Origin: Acidobacteriaceae bacterium
Lineage (GTDB): Bacteria; Acidobacteriota; Terriglobia; Terriglobales; Acidobacteriaceae
Length of the DNA: 64,000 nt
Direction: 5' to 3'
Assembly (NCBI GenBank): GCA_030041435.1
Contig: JASHNW010000090.1
Location: 62,001 to 126,000, forward strand
The translations under genes were made by a program, and so were the position numbers. A model generated the notes under the pieces. That model was given only the letters and a program-made list of their open reading frames with translations, was not told the origin of the DNA and made no database searches. This document shows, in pieces, positions 36,953 to 46,317 of this stretch (positions within the stretch are counted from its first letter, which is position 1; the number at the start of each line of letters is the position of its first letter).

Positions 36953-39199
36953 CTACTGCGGCTCGGGGAGTTCGAGGTGGGAAGCGGCGTAGATGTGCTG
37001 CACGGCGGAGTGGTAGTCCGAGGGCTGCGCGGTCATGATGTTGGGGACGAAGGTTTGGGGGTTGCGGTCGTAGAGGGGGAACCAGGTGCTCTGGACCTGG
37101 ACCATGATGCGGTGCCCTTTGAAGAAGACGTGGTCGGCGGCGTGGAGAGAGAACTTGTATTCCTCGGGGGTGTTGGCGGGGATCGGCGCGGGGTGCTCGA
37201 AGCTGAGGCGGTAGCGGCCGCGGAAGATTTCGTCGGCGATCATGAGCTCGTAGCCGGAGGGGTTGGCGTTGAAGTACGGGATAGACGGATCGATGCGGAG
37301 ACAGGTGGGGCAGGGCGCGGAGCCGGCGCCGGGGAAGACGTCGATGAGCTTGACGATCCAGTCGCTGTCGGTGCCGGAGGTGGAGGCGATGAGATCAGCG
37401 ATGACGTTGCCGGTGACGGTGACGTCGCGGTCGAGGGGCGGGGTGACGAAGGTCGCGACGTCACGGCGGCCGTCGGGCTGGTCTGAGTCGTCAGGGCGCT
37501 GATCCTGCACGAGCCAGGTGTACCAGTGCGAGTCAGGCCCGTAGGTGGCTTCGATGGGACGGCGGCGGTAGGGGACGGGGTTGGCGGGGTCTGACGTGTA
37601 GGCTTTGAAGGCGCTGGGGTCGGCGGGCCTGGTGAAGGTAGCGGAGCCGTCGGCGTCGAGATAAAGATCATGCTCGGTTACATTTTTCGGGGGCCACTGG
37701 GTGTAGAACATCCAGCGGTCGGTGCCGGTTTGGTAGGTCGCGGTGTTGGCGAGGGTGAAGCCGGGCTGGTCCTTTAAGTAATAGGCGAAGAAGGGGGCTT
37801 CGATGCGCTGGCGGAACTCGTCGCCAACGGGCTCGCGGAAATCGAGAGGGCCGAGATGGTCGGAGGTGGACGCCCAGCTGCCGTGGTACCACGGGCCGAG
37901 GACCATGAAGACGCGGTGGGCCGGGTCGGCGGGCTGATTGTGCGCTGCGTCGTCCGATTCAAGGGCGGCGTACTCGGCCTGGGGTCCCCAGAGATCTTCC
38001 TGATCCCACCAGCCGCCGACTTCGAGAGTGGGAACGGCGACGGTGGTGAGCCGATCCTGAACGGCGCGGGAGCGCCAGAAATCATCATAGGCGGGGTGGT
38101 CGAGGAAGTCCTGCCAGGTGGCGAGGAGTTCGAGTTGGTTGGATTTGTTCTCAGCGGATTTATCGGTTGGATCAAGGGAGCTGCCGGACATCGCATCGGG
38201 CGCATGAATGGCGGCGGCGAACGATCCGTATTTGAGGAGGGTGGTGTACTCGTCGGGATTGCCGAGGGTGGAATTTTTGCCGGTGTCGACGCCGAGGACG
38301 TAGTCGTAGCCATAGGTTTGGCGGAAGGCGCCATTGTGGAAGAAGTCGTCGCCGAGCCAGACGTCGGTCATGGGGGCCTGGGGGGAGATGGCGCGGATGG
38401 CGGGATGGGGGTCGATGCCGGCTTCGGCGGCGAGGAAGCCGGGATAGGAGGTGCCGAGGACGCCGACGCGGCCGTTGTTGCGGGGGACGTGGGTGAGGAG
38501 CCAGGCGACGGTATCGTATGTGTCGGTGGATTCGTCGATGGCGTGGGGGTCATGATGGCCGGCGAGGGGACGCATCATGACGAAGGCGCCCTGGGATTTG
38601 TAACGGCCACGGATATCTTCCATGACGAAGATGTAGCCGCTTTGGGCGAGCTCGGTGTAGTGCGCGTTGATGGTGTCGGAGGTGGCGAGGTCGACGCCGT
38701 AGGGAGTGCGCTGCATGAGGAAAGGCAGCGGCTCGCGCGTGTCTTTGGGGCGCAGGATGACGGCGTGAAGCTGGATGCCGTCGCGCATGGGGATCATGAC
38801 TTCCTGGCGCGCATAGGGGCGGAAATGGTTGGGGACGGGCTGGGTGGAGATGCGAACGAGATCCCAGGTGGTTTCGCCACTGATGCGGACGGCGGCAGGC
38901 GCGGTGGAGGTGGCGTGAGTAAAGGTGTAATGGACCTGGCTTTTATCGGCGGTGAAGACGGTGTCGGACTCGGCGGTGAGGATGGTGCGCGGCGTGCGTG
39001 GGCCTTCGCAGTAGAGCCGGTCGCGGTCGCGAAAGAAGGAGAGATGCCAGTCGGGGTCGGCGGTGAGGCTGTATTCGCCGACGTAGCTGTCGAGAGTGGC
39101 GGCGGGGACGTGGACAGGAGTGGGATTCTGGCCAGAGAGAACTGGAGCGGGAGTGAGGCAGAGAAGGGTAAGGACGATCGCGAGGCGGCGGAGTGGCAT
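36953..39199 (-). CDS. Secreted CocE/NonD-type alpha/beta hydrolase (X-Pro dipeptidyl-peptidase S15 family)
   Basis: 748 residues with a signal peptide (LRRLAIVLTLLCLTPAPVLSG). Residues of about 30-125 form a beta-rich DUF3471-like domain (LDSYVGEYSLTADPDWHLSF). The hydrolase core follows, with IPMRDGIQLHAVILRPKD, IFVMEDIRGRYKSQG and the nucleophile elbow VGVLGTSYPGFLAAEAG (Ser near residue 255). A helical cap and a C-terminal jelly-roll domain (FVTPPLDRDVTVTGNVIADL) complete the family layout. Relatives are cocaine esterase and glutaryl-7-ACA acylase; here probably a periplasmic esterase or peptidase. It lies 6 bp downstream of a small conserved-looking gene. Confidence 0.87.
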   Translation of the reverse strand: MPLRRLAIVLTLLCLTPAPVLSGQNPTPVHVPAATLDSYVGEYSLTADPDWHLSFFRDRDRLYCEGPRTPRTILTAESDTVFTADKSQVHYTFTHATSTAPAAVRISGETTWDLVRISTQPVPNHFRPYARQEVMIPMRDGIQLHAVILRPKDTREPLPFLMQRTPYGVDLATSDTINAHYTELAQSGYIFVMEDIRGRYKSQGAFVMMRPLAGHHDPHAIDESTDTYDTVAWLLTHVPRNNGRVGVLGTSYPGFLAAEAGIDPHPAIRAISPQAPMTDVWLGDDFFHNGAFRQTYGYDYVLGVDTGKNSTLGNPDEYTTLLKYGSFAAAIHAPDAMSGSSLDPTDKSAENKSNQLELLATWQDFLDHPAYDDFWRSRAVQDRLTTVAVPTLEVGGWWDQEDLWGPQAEYAALESDDAAHNQPADPAHRVFMVLGPWYHGSWASTSDHLGPLDFREPVGDEFRQRIEAPFFAYYLKDQPGFTLANTATYQTGTDRWMFYTQWPPKNVTEHDLYLDADGSATFTRPADPSAFKAYTSDPANPVPYRRRPIEATYGPDSHWYTWLVQDQRPDDSDQPDGRRDVATFVTPPLDRDVTVTGNVIADLIASTSGTDSDWIVKLIDVFPGAGSAPCPTCLRIDPSIPYFNANPSGYELMIADEIFRGRYRLSFEHPAPIPANTPEEYKFSLHAADHVFFKGHRIMVQVQSTWFPLYDRNPQTFVPNIMTAQPSDYHSAVQHIYAASHLELPEPQ

Positions 39200-39205
39200 C
39201 GGAGT

Positions 39206-39463
39206 TTATGGTAACGCCAGAGTCTCCCTGATGAGGCGGAGAAGCCGGAGACGCTCGGAGCGGGTGTTCACGGGCAGTCGCATCCAATTGCGGCCGGTGC
39301 GCACATCGGCAAAAATGCCTGCCGGATCATCGTGAAAATGCAGAAAGGCCGACGACTTTCTGTAGAAGACTCCACGCTTTGGTTCACGGAGACCGTCGCA
39401 GCGACGAAGCTCGACAAGCAGCGACTCAACTCGATCCAGCGCAGCCTCACCGGCGTGTTTCAT
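39206..39463 (-). CDS. Small conserved-looking hypothetical protein
   Basis: 85 residues from the ATG at 39463. The segments RGVFYRKSSAFLHFHDDPAGIFADVR and RSERLRLLRLIRE look like a compact alpha/beta domain that I believe recurs as a short hypothetical protein in soil bacteria, but I cannot name a family. It ends 6 bp before the CocE-type hydrolase start and is probably in the same transcript. The opposite-strand frames over this interval look spurious. Confidence 0.65.
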   Translation of the reverse strand: MKHAGEAALDRVESLLVELRRCDGLREPKRGVFYRKSSAFLHFHDDPAGIFADVRTGRNWMRLPVNTRSERLRLLRLIRETLALP

Positions 39464-39777
39464 GCGGACGTCCGATCACCGCAGGCAGACAATTCAGGTT
39501 CAGGATTTCATAACGCGCCTGAACGGGCTGCGGGAAAAAGCCGGTGAAGGGATAAAGAGCCATCGCTTAGCGGCTGAAGCCGGATTCATAACGCGGCTGT
39601 TGCGGCACCCTTCGGCTTCGCTCATGGCAGGTTCTGAAGGCGCGCCCCTGCAAAGAGGCTAATTTTTCGTAAGCAGTGGAGACGACAGCTTTTCCAGATT
39701 CCAATCGGTATGTATGGGGATACGCGCGGGGTGTGCTGCTTTTCATGATGCGCTTCGAGCGGCGAGAATGGATGCAC
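39464..39777. other. 314-bp gene-free region with intergenic repeats
   Basis: It contains a repeated TTCATAACGCG-CTG word (about 39506 and 39588) and a REP-like run ending CTTCGGCTTCGCTCATGGCAG (39609-39629), followed by GCGCGCCCCTGCAAAGAGGC. Similar CTTCGCTCAGGG-type words occur near 46573 and 48758. It should also hold the promoter of the VCBS gene, which I cannot point to. Confidence 0.5.
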
Positions 39778-41667
39778 ATGAATACTCCGGTGGGACGGGC
39801 AAGGTTGCGCGCAGGGGTGGGGTTGGTTGTCGCGTGGGGAACGGTTGTTGCGGGGATACTGGCGATTTGCGGATTCGCGGGCCTGGGACGGGTGGGAGCG
39901 CAGGAGGCGCAGCAGGCGGGCGGGATGGCGACCGGCGGGGCGCATCAGGCGGTCTACGACGAACAGCATCGGCCGATTACGGAGGGGGGCTTCGTCAAGA
40001 GCGGGCCGATTGTGTTTGAGGACATTGCGAAGGCGGCGGGGCTGACGAGCTGGCATCACACGGCGGGAACGAAGGACAAGCCGTACATCGTGGAGGCGAA
40101 GGGGCCGGGCGTTTGCCTGCTGGACTACGACAACGATGGGTGGATGGACATCTATCTGGTGAACGGGTCGACGATCGATGCGATGAATGGGAAGGCGGAG
40201 CCGCCGCATGCGGCGCTGTTCCACAACAACCACGACGGGACGTTTACGGATGTGACGGAGAAGGCGGGGGTGGCCAACGACCGGTGGGGGTACGGCTGCG
40301 CGGTGGCAGATTACGACAACGATGGCTGGCCCGATCTGTACGTGACGAACTACGGGCAGAACCGGCTGTACCACAACAATCACGACGGGACGTTTACGGA
40401 TGTGGCGGAGAAGGCGGGGGTGCAGCTGGGGACGTGGTCGACGGGGGCGACGTTTGGGGATTACGACGGCGACGGGCGGCTGGACTTGTTTGTGGCGGGG
40501 TACATTCATTTCGATTTTGTGCACCCGCCGGTTTCCGGATCGAAGGCGGTGAATTACGCGAACTGCCAGTTCCGCGGCGTGCCGGTGATGTGCGGGCCGC
40601 GGGGGCTGCCGGGGGAGCGGGACCATCTGTTCCACAACAACGGGGATGGGACGTTCACGGACGTGAGCGAGAAGCTGGGTGTGGACAACAAGGCGGGCTA
40701 CTACGGGCTGGGCGCGCTGTTTGTGGACGTGAACGGGGACGGGAAGCCGGATTTGATTGTGGCGAACGATTCGACGCCGAATTATCTGTACATCAACAAG
40801 GGGGACGGGACGTTCGAGGACGATAGTTATCTGAGCGGGCTGGCGCTGAACGCGGATGGACGCGAGGCGGCGAATATGGGGCTGGCAGCGGGAGATTACG
40901 AGAACAACGGGCACGAAGACATCGTGAGCACGACGTTCTCAGACGATTACGACATTCTTTTTGAGAACGACGGGAAGGGCAACTTTACCGATGTGAGCTA
41001 TGAGGCGGGGATTGCGGCGCCGACGATTCCGTTTGTGGGGTTCGGCGACGGATTTCTGGATTACGACAACGACGGATGGAAGGATTTGTTTATCGCGAAC
41101 GGGCATGTGTATCCGGTGGTGGACGAGCATCCGGAGTGGGGAACGAGCTATGCGGAGCGGCCGCTGCTGTTCCACAACCTGAAGAACGGGAAGTTTGCGC
41201 TGGTGCCGGCGGTGGAGGGGACGGGGCTGGCGCTGGTGGTGGTGGGACGCGGCGCGGCGTTTGGGGATTTGTTCAACAACGGGAAGATCGACGTGGTGAT
41301 GAACAATATGGATGGGGTTCCGGTACTTTTGAAGAACGTGAATCCGGATCATCATCACTGGGTGGATCTGAAGCTGGTGGGGGGGCCGAAGAGCCCGCGC
41401 GATGCGGTGGGAGCGACGGTGTATCTGACGGCGGGCGGGATGCGGCAAAGGGGGGATGTGCTGAGCGGGGGAAGCTACTTGTCGTCGAACGATCCGCGGG
41501 TGCATTTTGGGCTGGGGGACGCGACGAAGGTCGACGAGGTGGAGATTCACTGGCCGGATGGAGCGGTGGAAAAGATGCAGCTGCCGGGGATCGACAGCAT
41601 CTTCACCATCGAAGAGGGCAAAGGAATCAGCGAGGCGGCGGGGGCGGCTGGCGGGGCAATGCGTTGA
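39778..41667 (+). CDS. Secreted CRTAC1-type FG-GAP/VCBS repeat protein with ASPIC/UnbV domain
   Basis: 629 residues from the ATG at 39778; ATGs at 39676, 39745 and 39772 are possible. A signal or anchor helix (GVGLVVAWGTVVAGILAICG) is followed by at least six calcium-binding-like FG-GAP repeats: DYDNDGWMDIYLVNG, DYDNDGWPDLYVTNYG, DYDGDGRLDLFVAGY, DVNGDGKPDLIVAND, DYENNGHEDIVSTTF and DYDNDGWKDLFIANG. They probably form a beta-propeller. The C-terminal ASPIC/UnbV domain has DLKLVGGPKSPRDAVGATV and DEVEIHWPDGAVEK. It probably binds or modifies extracellular glycan or protein. It lies 36 bp before the LacI gene. Confidence 0.88.
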   Translation: MNTPVGRARLRAGVGLVVAWGTVVAGILAICGFAGLGRVGAQEAQQAGGMATGGAHQAVYDEQHRPITEGGFVKSGPIVFEDIAKAAGLTSWHHTAGTKDKPYIVEAKGPGVCLLDYDNDGWMDIYLVNGSTIDAMNGKAEPPHAALFHNNHDGTFTDVTEKAGVANDRWGYGCAVADYDNDGWPDLYVTNYGQNRLYHNNHDGTFTDVAEKAGVQLGTWSTGATFGDYDGDGRLDLFVAGYIHFDFVHPPVSGSKAVNYANCQFRGVPVMCGPRGLPGERDHLFHNNGDGTFTDVSEKLGVDNKAGYYGLGALFVDVNGDGKPDLIVANDSTPNYLYINKGDGTFEDDSYLSGLALNADGREAANMGLAAGDYENNGHEDIVSTTFSDDYDILFENDGKGNFTDVSYEAGIAAPTIPFVGFGDGFLDYDNDGWKDLFIANGHVYPVVDEHPEWGTSYAERPLLFHNLKNGKFALVPAVEGTGLALVVVGRGAAFGDLFNNGKIDVVMNNMDGVPVLLKNVNPDHHHWVDLKLVGGPKSPRDAVGATVYLTAGGMRQRGDVLSGGSYLSSNDPRVHFGLGDATKVDEVEIHWPDGAVEKMQLPGIDSIFTIEEGKGISEAAGAAGGAMR

Positions 41668-41703
41668 ACGGCGCGCAGCGATGGAATATAACGGGTTGAC
41701 CTG

Positions 41704-42741
41704 ATGAACATCAGAGAAGTCGCACGGCTGGCAAGGGTATCGACGGCGACGGTGTCGCGGACGATCAACGGATCGGACAAGGTGACGCCGAAGACGAAGG
41801 AGCGCGTGCAGCGCGCCATCGAGGAGCTGAAGTTTTATCCGAACACGTGGGCGCGGGCGCTGGGATCGGGGCGGAGCAGCCTGTACGGGCTGATTATTTC
41901 GGACATCACGAATCCGTTTTTTCCGGAGCTGGTGAAAAGCTTCGAGGATATTGCGGTGCAGCACGGACAGGAAGTGCTGATAGCGAATACGAATTACGAT
42001 CCGGCGCGGATGGAAGTGTGCGTGAGCCGGATGCTGCAACGCAAGGTGGACGGGGTGGCCATCATGACGTCGGAGATGGACGAGCGTCTGGTGATGGAAT
42101 TCGAGAGCCGGAGGATTCCGGTGGTGTTTCTGGACACGGGCACGGTGCGGGATCTGGCGAGCAACATCGTGGTGGATTATGGCGCAGGGGTGATGGCAGC
42201 CGTGGAGCATGTGACGGGGCTGGGGCATACGGAGATTGCGTTCATCGCGGGGCCGGGGACGCTGCGCTCGGCGCGCATCCGGCGAGAGGCTTTTGTGGAA
42301 GGGATGACGCGGAAGGGCCTGGATGCGGGGCAGATCGAGCAGGGGAACCACCAGGTGAGCGGGGGCCATGAGGCGATGGCGCGGCTGCTGCGCGCGAAGC
42401 GGCGGCCGACGGCGGTGCTGACGTCGAACGATATGACGGCGATTGGGGCACTGGGGGCGATCCACGAGACGGGATTGCGGGTGCCGGAGGATATATCCTT
42501 AGCGGGATTCGACGACATAGCGCTGAGCGCGTTCACGCAGCCGGCCCTGACGACGGTGAGGCTGTCGCGGGAGGAGATTGCGCGGATGGCGTTCCGGGCG
42601 ATGTACAACACGAGCCGGGAGGGCGCAGCGGGGAGGGAGTTCACGGTCCGGCCGGTGCTGGTGGTGCGGCAGTCGACGGGGCCGGTGCCGGCGAAGGGCA
42701 CGAGACGGCTGCGCGAGGCAGCGGGAGCGCCGGCGCACTGA
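41704..42741 (+). CDS. LacI/GalR family transcriptional regulator
   Basis: 345 residues. The N-terminal LacI helix-turn-helix is typical (MNIREVARLARVSTATVSR, then INGSDKVTPKTKERVQRAIE). The hinge helix YPNTWARALGSGRSS is less typical, lacking the usual NxxA-R-L spacing around RAL. The periplasmic-binding-like effector domain shows GLIISDITNPFFPELVKSFE, VDGVAIMTSEMD, AFIAGP, RREAFVEGM, TSNDMTAIGALGAIHETGL and DISLAGFDDIALS. The ligand is presumably a sugar. It may control the VCBS gene upstream; the target is unknown. Confidence 0.92.
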   Translation: MNIREVARLARVSTATVSRTINGSDKVTPKTKERVQRAIEELKFYPNTWARALGSGRSSLYGLIISDITNPFFPELVKSFEDIAVQHGQEVLIANTNYDPARMEVCVSRMLQRKVDGVAIMTSEMDERLVMEFESRRIPVVFLDTGTVRDLASNIVVDYGAGVMAAVEHVTGLGHTEIAFIAGPGTLRSARIRREAFVEGMTRKGLDAGQIEQGNHQVSGGHEAMARLLRAKRRPTAVLTSNDMTAIGALGAIHETGLRVPEDISLAGFDDIALSAFTQPALTTVRLSREEIARMAFRAMYNTSREGAAGREFTVRPVLVVRQSTGPVPAKGTRRLREAAGAPAH

Positions 42742-42754
42742 GGAGCGCGGCGGC

Positions 42755-43807
42755 TTACTGCACCTTGCCCTGGGGGCGGAGGCGGTTCAGCTCGAGGGCG
42801 CAGGCAACCGCGTTGAGGGCGGCGAAACGCAGATTATCGAGGCCGGCCCAAATCCAAAAGCGAGTGGTGGGGGTTTCGCCGTTGTGGCCGCCCTGGGGGC
42901 GCACGCGGGCGAGAATGTTGGGCTGACCGGCGACGCTGAGGTTGGTGGGCGGATCGGAGTCGGCAGTGACGATCTCGACGTGCTCGCCGGCCAGCGCGGC
43001 TTCCATCTGGTCGAGGACGATGGGCTGGTCCAACTCGACGGCAAGCGAGATGCCGTAACCGTGAAAAACAGGGGCGTGGAGGAGCTGGATGCCGACCTCG
43101 GGCAGGCGGCCGGCGGCGAGCACCGCGAAGTGGCGGCGGATGCGGGATTCGCTGGCGGCAAGGCTGTAGCGGGAGGATTCGCCAAAGGCGGGAGTGGTGT
43201 TGAAAGCCACCTGGGTGTCGTACACCTGCCTGGGGAGATCCTGGAAGCTGAGGAGCTTGACGGTTTGCTGGTGGAGCTCGTCCATGGCGGCGCGGCCGTA
43301 TTCCGACGCGGGCTCGATGACGGTGGCGGAGGCAGCGCGGATGGAAGCGGTCTGGCCGGCGCGGCCGAGGAGGAGCGCGAGCGTGACGGCGACGGAATGG
43401 GCGGGGACGACGGCGCGGGTTTCGAGGCCGGGGGAACCCTGACGGGCGGCGGGTTGCGCCTCCTCGTTCACCCAGGGGGCACGGACGAGGACGCCGCGTT
43501 CGCTTTCCAGCGCGCCGGAGAGGTCGACGATGCTGGCGCCGGAGCGGCTGGCGCTCTGCCAATGCTTGCGGGTGAGCTGCTCGTCGCCGGCAAAGAAGGC
43601 AATATCGACGCGGTTAAAGGAATTGGCGTCGATGCGCTGGATGAAGGTGACCTCGTCGCCGACGGCCTCGAGGGTGCCGAGCTCGGATTCGTCATCCATG
43701 AGGAGGAAGTCGGCTTCGGCAAAGGGGGAGTCGGCGAGGGCGTCGTTCAGTTCGCGGCCGCGCAGCGAGCCGGCTCCGACGATGGCGATTTTCGATTGAT
43801 CCGTCAT
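42755..43807 (-). CDS. Asd/ArgC-fold protein lacking the catalytic cysteine
   Basis: 350 residues with the aspartate-semialdehyde dehydrogenase architecture: an N-terminal NADP-binding start (KIAIVGAGSLRGRELNDAL), VDIAFFAGDEQLTRKHW, SIVDLSGALE, and a C-terminal dimerisation domain with LLHAPVFHGYGISLAVEL and RFWIWAGLDNLRFAALNAVA. Where true Asd enzymes have the N-C-(S/T) active site, this has VVPAHSVAVTLALLL, so the cysteine position is occupied by His. It is unlikely to be a normal Asd and resembles non-catalytic paralogues such as E. coli UsgA. Its start overlaps the pssA end by 4 bp, linking it to phospholipid synthesis. Its role is unknown. Confidence 0.82.
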   Translation of the reverse strand: MTDQSKIAIVGAGSLRGRELNDALADSPFAEADFLLMDDESELGTLEAVGDEVTFIQRIDANSFNRVDIAFFAGDEQLTRKHWQSASRSGASIVDLSGALESERGVLVRAPWVNEEAQPAARQGSPGLETRAVVPAHSVAVTLALLLGRAGQTASIRAASATVIEPASEYGRAAMDELHQQTVKLLSFQDLPRQVYDTQVAFNTTPAFGESSRYSLAASESRIRRHFAVLAAGRLPEVGIQLLHAPVFHGYGISLAVELDQPIVLDQMEAALAGEHVEIVTADSDPPTNLSVAGQPNILARVRPQGGHNGETPTTRFWIWAGLDNLRFAALNAVACALELNRLRPQGKVQ

Positions 43808-44685
43808 GAGTATGGGCCTTGCAGCGAAGAGGGGAGCGGTTGCGCGCGGGGTTTATGATGCCGGCGCCAGGAATAAGCGAGGCGGGCGATCACGCCGGAA
43901 AACATGTAGACAAAGGCCAGAATGAGCAGGACCTGACGGGAGAAGAAGACGAGGAGATAGATGCTGAGGCCGAGGAAAACGATCCAGCGAAAGGGCTGAC
44001 GGGCAGTGAGGTTGATTTCTTTGCCGCTCCAGAAGCGCCAGGTGCTGACCATGAGGAAGCCGACGAAGGCGACCAGCAAAGCCCAGATGAGGGCCACCCA
44101 CCAGTTGAAGATGGGCCAGCCGATGAAAGCGTGGACGACGGCGGCAACAAAGCCGGCGGCGGCGGGGATGGGCATGCCGACAAAATATTTGCGGCCGGGG
44201 CGGCCGGGATTTTTGGGTTCGGGATTGGAGCTGATGTTGAAGCGGGCGAGACGGGCGGCTCCGCAAAGCAGGAAGAGGAAGCAGACGAAGGCGCCGAACT
44301 GGATGAGCTTGATCCGGTAATCGGAATTCATGGTCGCCGGGAGGGAGCGGAAGCCCCAGGCGAAGGCGAGGATGCTGGGAGCGACGCCGAAGGTGATGAC
44401 ATCGGCGAGGGAATCGAGCTCGCGGCCGAAGTCGCTCTCGGTGTTGGTGAGGCGGGCGATGCGGCCATCGAGGGCGTCGAAGGGGATGGCGAAGCCGATG
44501 GCGAGGGCCGCGTAGTCAAAGTGGTGCGGGGCGCTCGCCGAGCCTTCGAGGCTTTGCGTGATGGCAAAAAAGCCGGCAGCGATGTTGACGGCGGTGAACA
44601 TGGAGGGCAGCAGGAACAAGCCGCGCGGACGGCGCCGGGGGTAGTGCGGCGGGCCCGCGAAGAGCTGATGCTCGGCGTGGCTCAC
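43804..44685 (-). CDS. pssA: CDP-diacylglycerol--serine O-phosphatidyltransferase
   Basis: 293 residues. The CDP-alcohol signature is complete: [20 protein letters not shown], continuing LDSLADV (about residues 72-98; D-x2-D-G-x2-A-R ... G-x3-D-x3-D). The preceding [20 protein letters not shown] and the later [16 protein letters not shown] are typical of the PssA subclass, with about eight membrane helices. It makes phosphatidylserine from CDP-diacylglycerol and serine. It overlaps psd upstream and the Asd-like gene downstream by 4 bp each, so all three are translationally coupled. Confidence 0.92.
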   Translation of the reverse strand: MSHAEHQLFAGPPHYPRRRPRGLFLLPSMFTAVNIAAGFFAITQSLEGSASAPHHFDYAALAIGFAIPFDALDGRIARLTNTESDFGRELDSLADVITFGVAPSILAFAWGFRSLPATMNSDYRIKLIQFGAFVCFLFLLCGAARLARFNISSNPEPKNPGRPGRKYFVGMPIPAAAGFVAAVVHAFIGWPIFNWWVALIWALLVAFVGFLMVSTWRFWSGKEINLTARQPFRWIVFLGLSIYLLVFFSRQVLLILAFVYMFSGVIARLAYSWRRHHKPRAQPLPSSLQGPYS

Positions 44686-45350
44686 GCGTGCAGCTCCGCG
44701 CCTGCTGCGGTCACCAACTCTCCGGGTTCGGTGGCCTCGATGCGGGCGATGACGCTGGATCCGCCTCGGACGCGGTCGCCGACTTTGACCAGGACTTCGG
44801 CGTGGCCGGTGAGCAGAACGTCGGTGCGCGAGCCGAACTTGATGAGGCCGACGCGTTCGCCGCGGGCGACGGGGTCGCCGGGACGCTTGTTGAAGACGAT
44901 GCGGCGGGCGAGCAGGCCGGCGATCTGCGTGAAGGCAATCAGATAGCCGTCGGAGGCGTCGATAATCGCCTGGTTCTGCTCATTCTGCGCGGCGCTGGCG
45001 GGGTTCATGGCGTTGAGAAACAGGCCTTTGCGGTAGCGGACATCGCGCACGACGCCGGCCACGGGGGAACGGTTGACGTGAACGTCGAAGACGCTGAGGA
45101 AGATGCTGATGCGGAAGCATTCGCCGTCCGGGGTGGAGATGCGGGCGACCTCGGTGACTTTGCCGTCGGCGGGAGAGACGACGAGGCCCGGTTCCTGAGG
45201 GATGGCGCGCTCGGGATCGCGGAAAAACCAGAGGAAGAAGGCGGCGAGCAGCAGGGGCGGCACAGACCAGCCCCAGCCGCCGGTGACCAGCCAGAGAACG
45301 ACGGCCACGACAACCAGGGCCAGCCCGTAAAAGTATCCGTCACGCACCAT
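44682..45350 (-). CDS. psd: Phosphatidylserine decarboxylase
   Basis: 222 residues from the ATG at 45350 ([20 protein letters not shown]); an ATG at 45374 would add eight residues, and neither has a clear ribosome-binding site. Two N-terminal helices precede [45 protein letters not shown] and the self-cleavage site [10 protein letters not shown], where the Gly-Ser bond yields the pyruvoyl group. This is the short Psd class of about 220 residues. With PssA next to it, this unit makes phosphatidylethanolamine in the inner membrane. Confidence 0.92.
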   Translation of the reverse strand: MVRDGYFYGLALVVVAVVLWLVTGGWGWSVPPLLLAAFFLWFFRDPERAIPQEPGLVVSPADGKVTEVARISTPDGECFRISIFLSVFDVHVNRSPVAGVVRDVRYRKGLFLNAMNPASAAQNEQNQAIIDASDGYLIAFTQIAGLLARRIVFNKRPGDPVARGERVGLIKFGSRTDVLLTGHAEVLVKVGDRVRGGSSVIARIEATEPGELVTAAGAELHA

Positions 45351-45615
45351 AAGAAAGAGACCAGCGCGAGGCATCCGCAAGTCTTTTTCATTCTAGAGCG
45401 AGGGGGCTGAAACAGAAAGCGACTGGAAATGGGGGCGCATGCAGGGATGCGCAGTGCGGTACGGCGGGTGTGCGTTGGCCGAGAGGAGAGAAGGGATGCG
45501 GGTCCCCGTTTGGCGCGGAAGGGCGGCAAACATGGAACCTGGATTCCCGAGGCGGTTCGCAGCGCTAACCCGACTCGGATAGCCAGTGCGTGCTTGCGCA
45601 CCATGCTTTGCCTCC

Positions 45616-46317
45616 TTAGAAGCGGTTTCCAGGGTTTGCTTCAGGCTCTCGGTGGTCTCCCCGAGTCGCAAAGGTGCTCGCGTCCCACACCTTGACGGAC
45701 GCCATCGACTCGATCCGTCCAGCCAACGCCCACAGGGCCAGACCGCAGTCCACGCAAAGCACCCATTCCCAAAACGCCAGGCTGGTGAATAGGCGGTCGT
45801 TATTAAAATCAACCGGGCCATAGCAAAGAAAGATCACGAGCAGTAGCGCCGCGAACTGAAAAACAAGCAGAGCCGGTGCTGCCCGGGCCGCCAGCAGATG
45901 CAGCCAGGCGCCGGCGGAGATGCCGATGAATGCGGCGGATGCCAACTGCACGTGCAGAGGTGTATAGCCGCGGGTGAACGGAGCAAGGATGCCAACGGCA
46001 GTTGCCGACGCCAATCCCGCTGTGAACATGACCACGCCCGTCACCGCGAGCCTGGGGTGGGCGGGCCGCAGCTGCCGGTGGAACACGGTCACCGCGGGAG
46101 CCAGGAGAATCGCCGAGATGGCAGTCGCAGCGGCTGACGCCCCATAACCGCGCGGGTTGTCGTCGGGCGATTGAAGGTCAGAGAGTATAGCTGCCTTCGC
46201 GTCGAATGGCCTTGTGTGGAAGAAGATCGCACTCGAAACCAGCATTCCCGCGAGGAACGCCAGATAGCTTGCGGGAAGCAGAGCGCGGCGCACGAGCCGC
46301 GGCGTGAGACGGAGCAT
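45616..46317 (-). CDS. DUF998-like multi-pass membrane protein
   Basis: 233 residues from the ATG at 46317. About six hydrophobic helices are visible (LLPASYLAFLAGMLVSSAIF, AAATAISAILLAPAVTVF, LAVTGVVMFTAGLASATAVG, VQLASAAFIGISAGAWLHLL, APALLVFQFAALLLVIFLCY, LFTSLAFWEWVLCVDCGLAL). The pattern resembles DUF998-type proteins, of unknown function. The last 20 residues are polar. It stands alone between the psd operon and a repeat-rich region. Confidence 0.65.
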   Translation of the reverse strand: MLRLTPRLVRRALLPASYLAFLAGMLVSSAIFFHTRPFDAKAAILSDLQSPDDNPRGYGASAAATAISAILLAPAVTVFHRQLRPAHPRLAVTGVVMFTAGLASATAVGILAPFTRGYTPLHVQLASAAFIGISAGAWLHLLAARAAPALLVFQFAALLLVIFLCYGPVDFNNDRLFTSLAFWEWVLCVDCGLALWALAGRIESMASVKVWDASTFATRGDHREPEANPGNRF

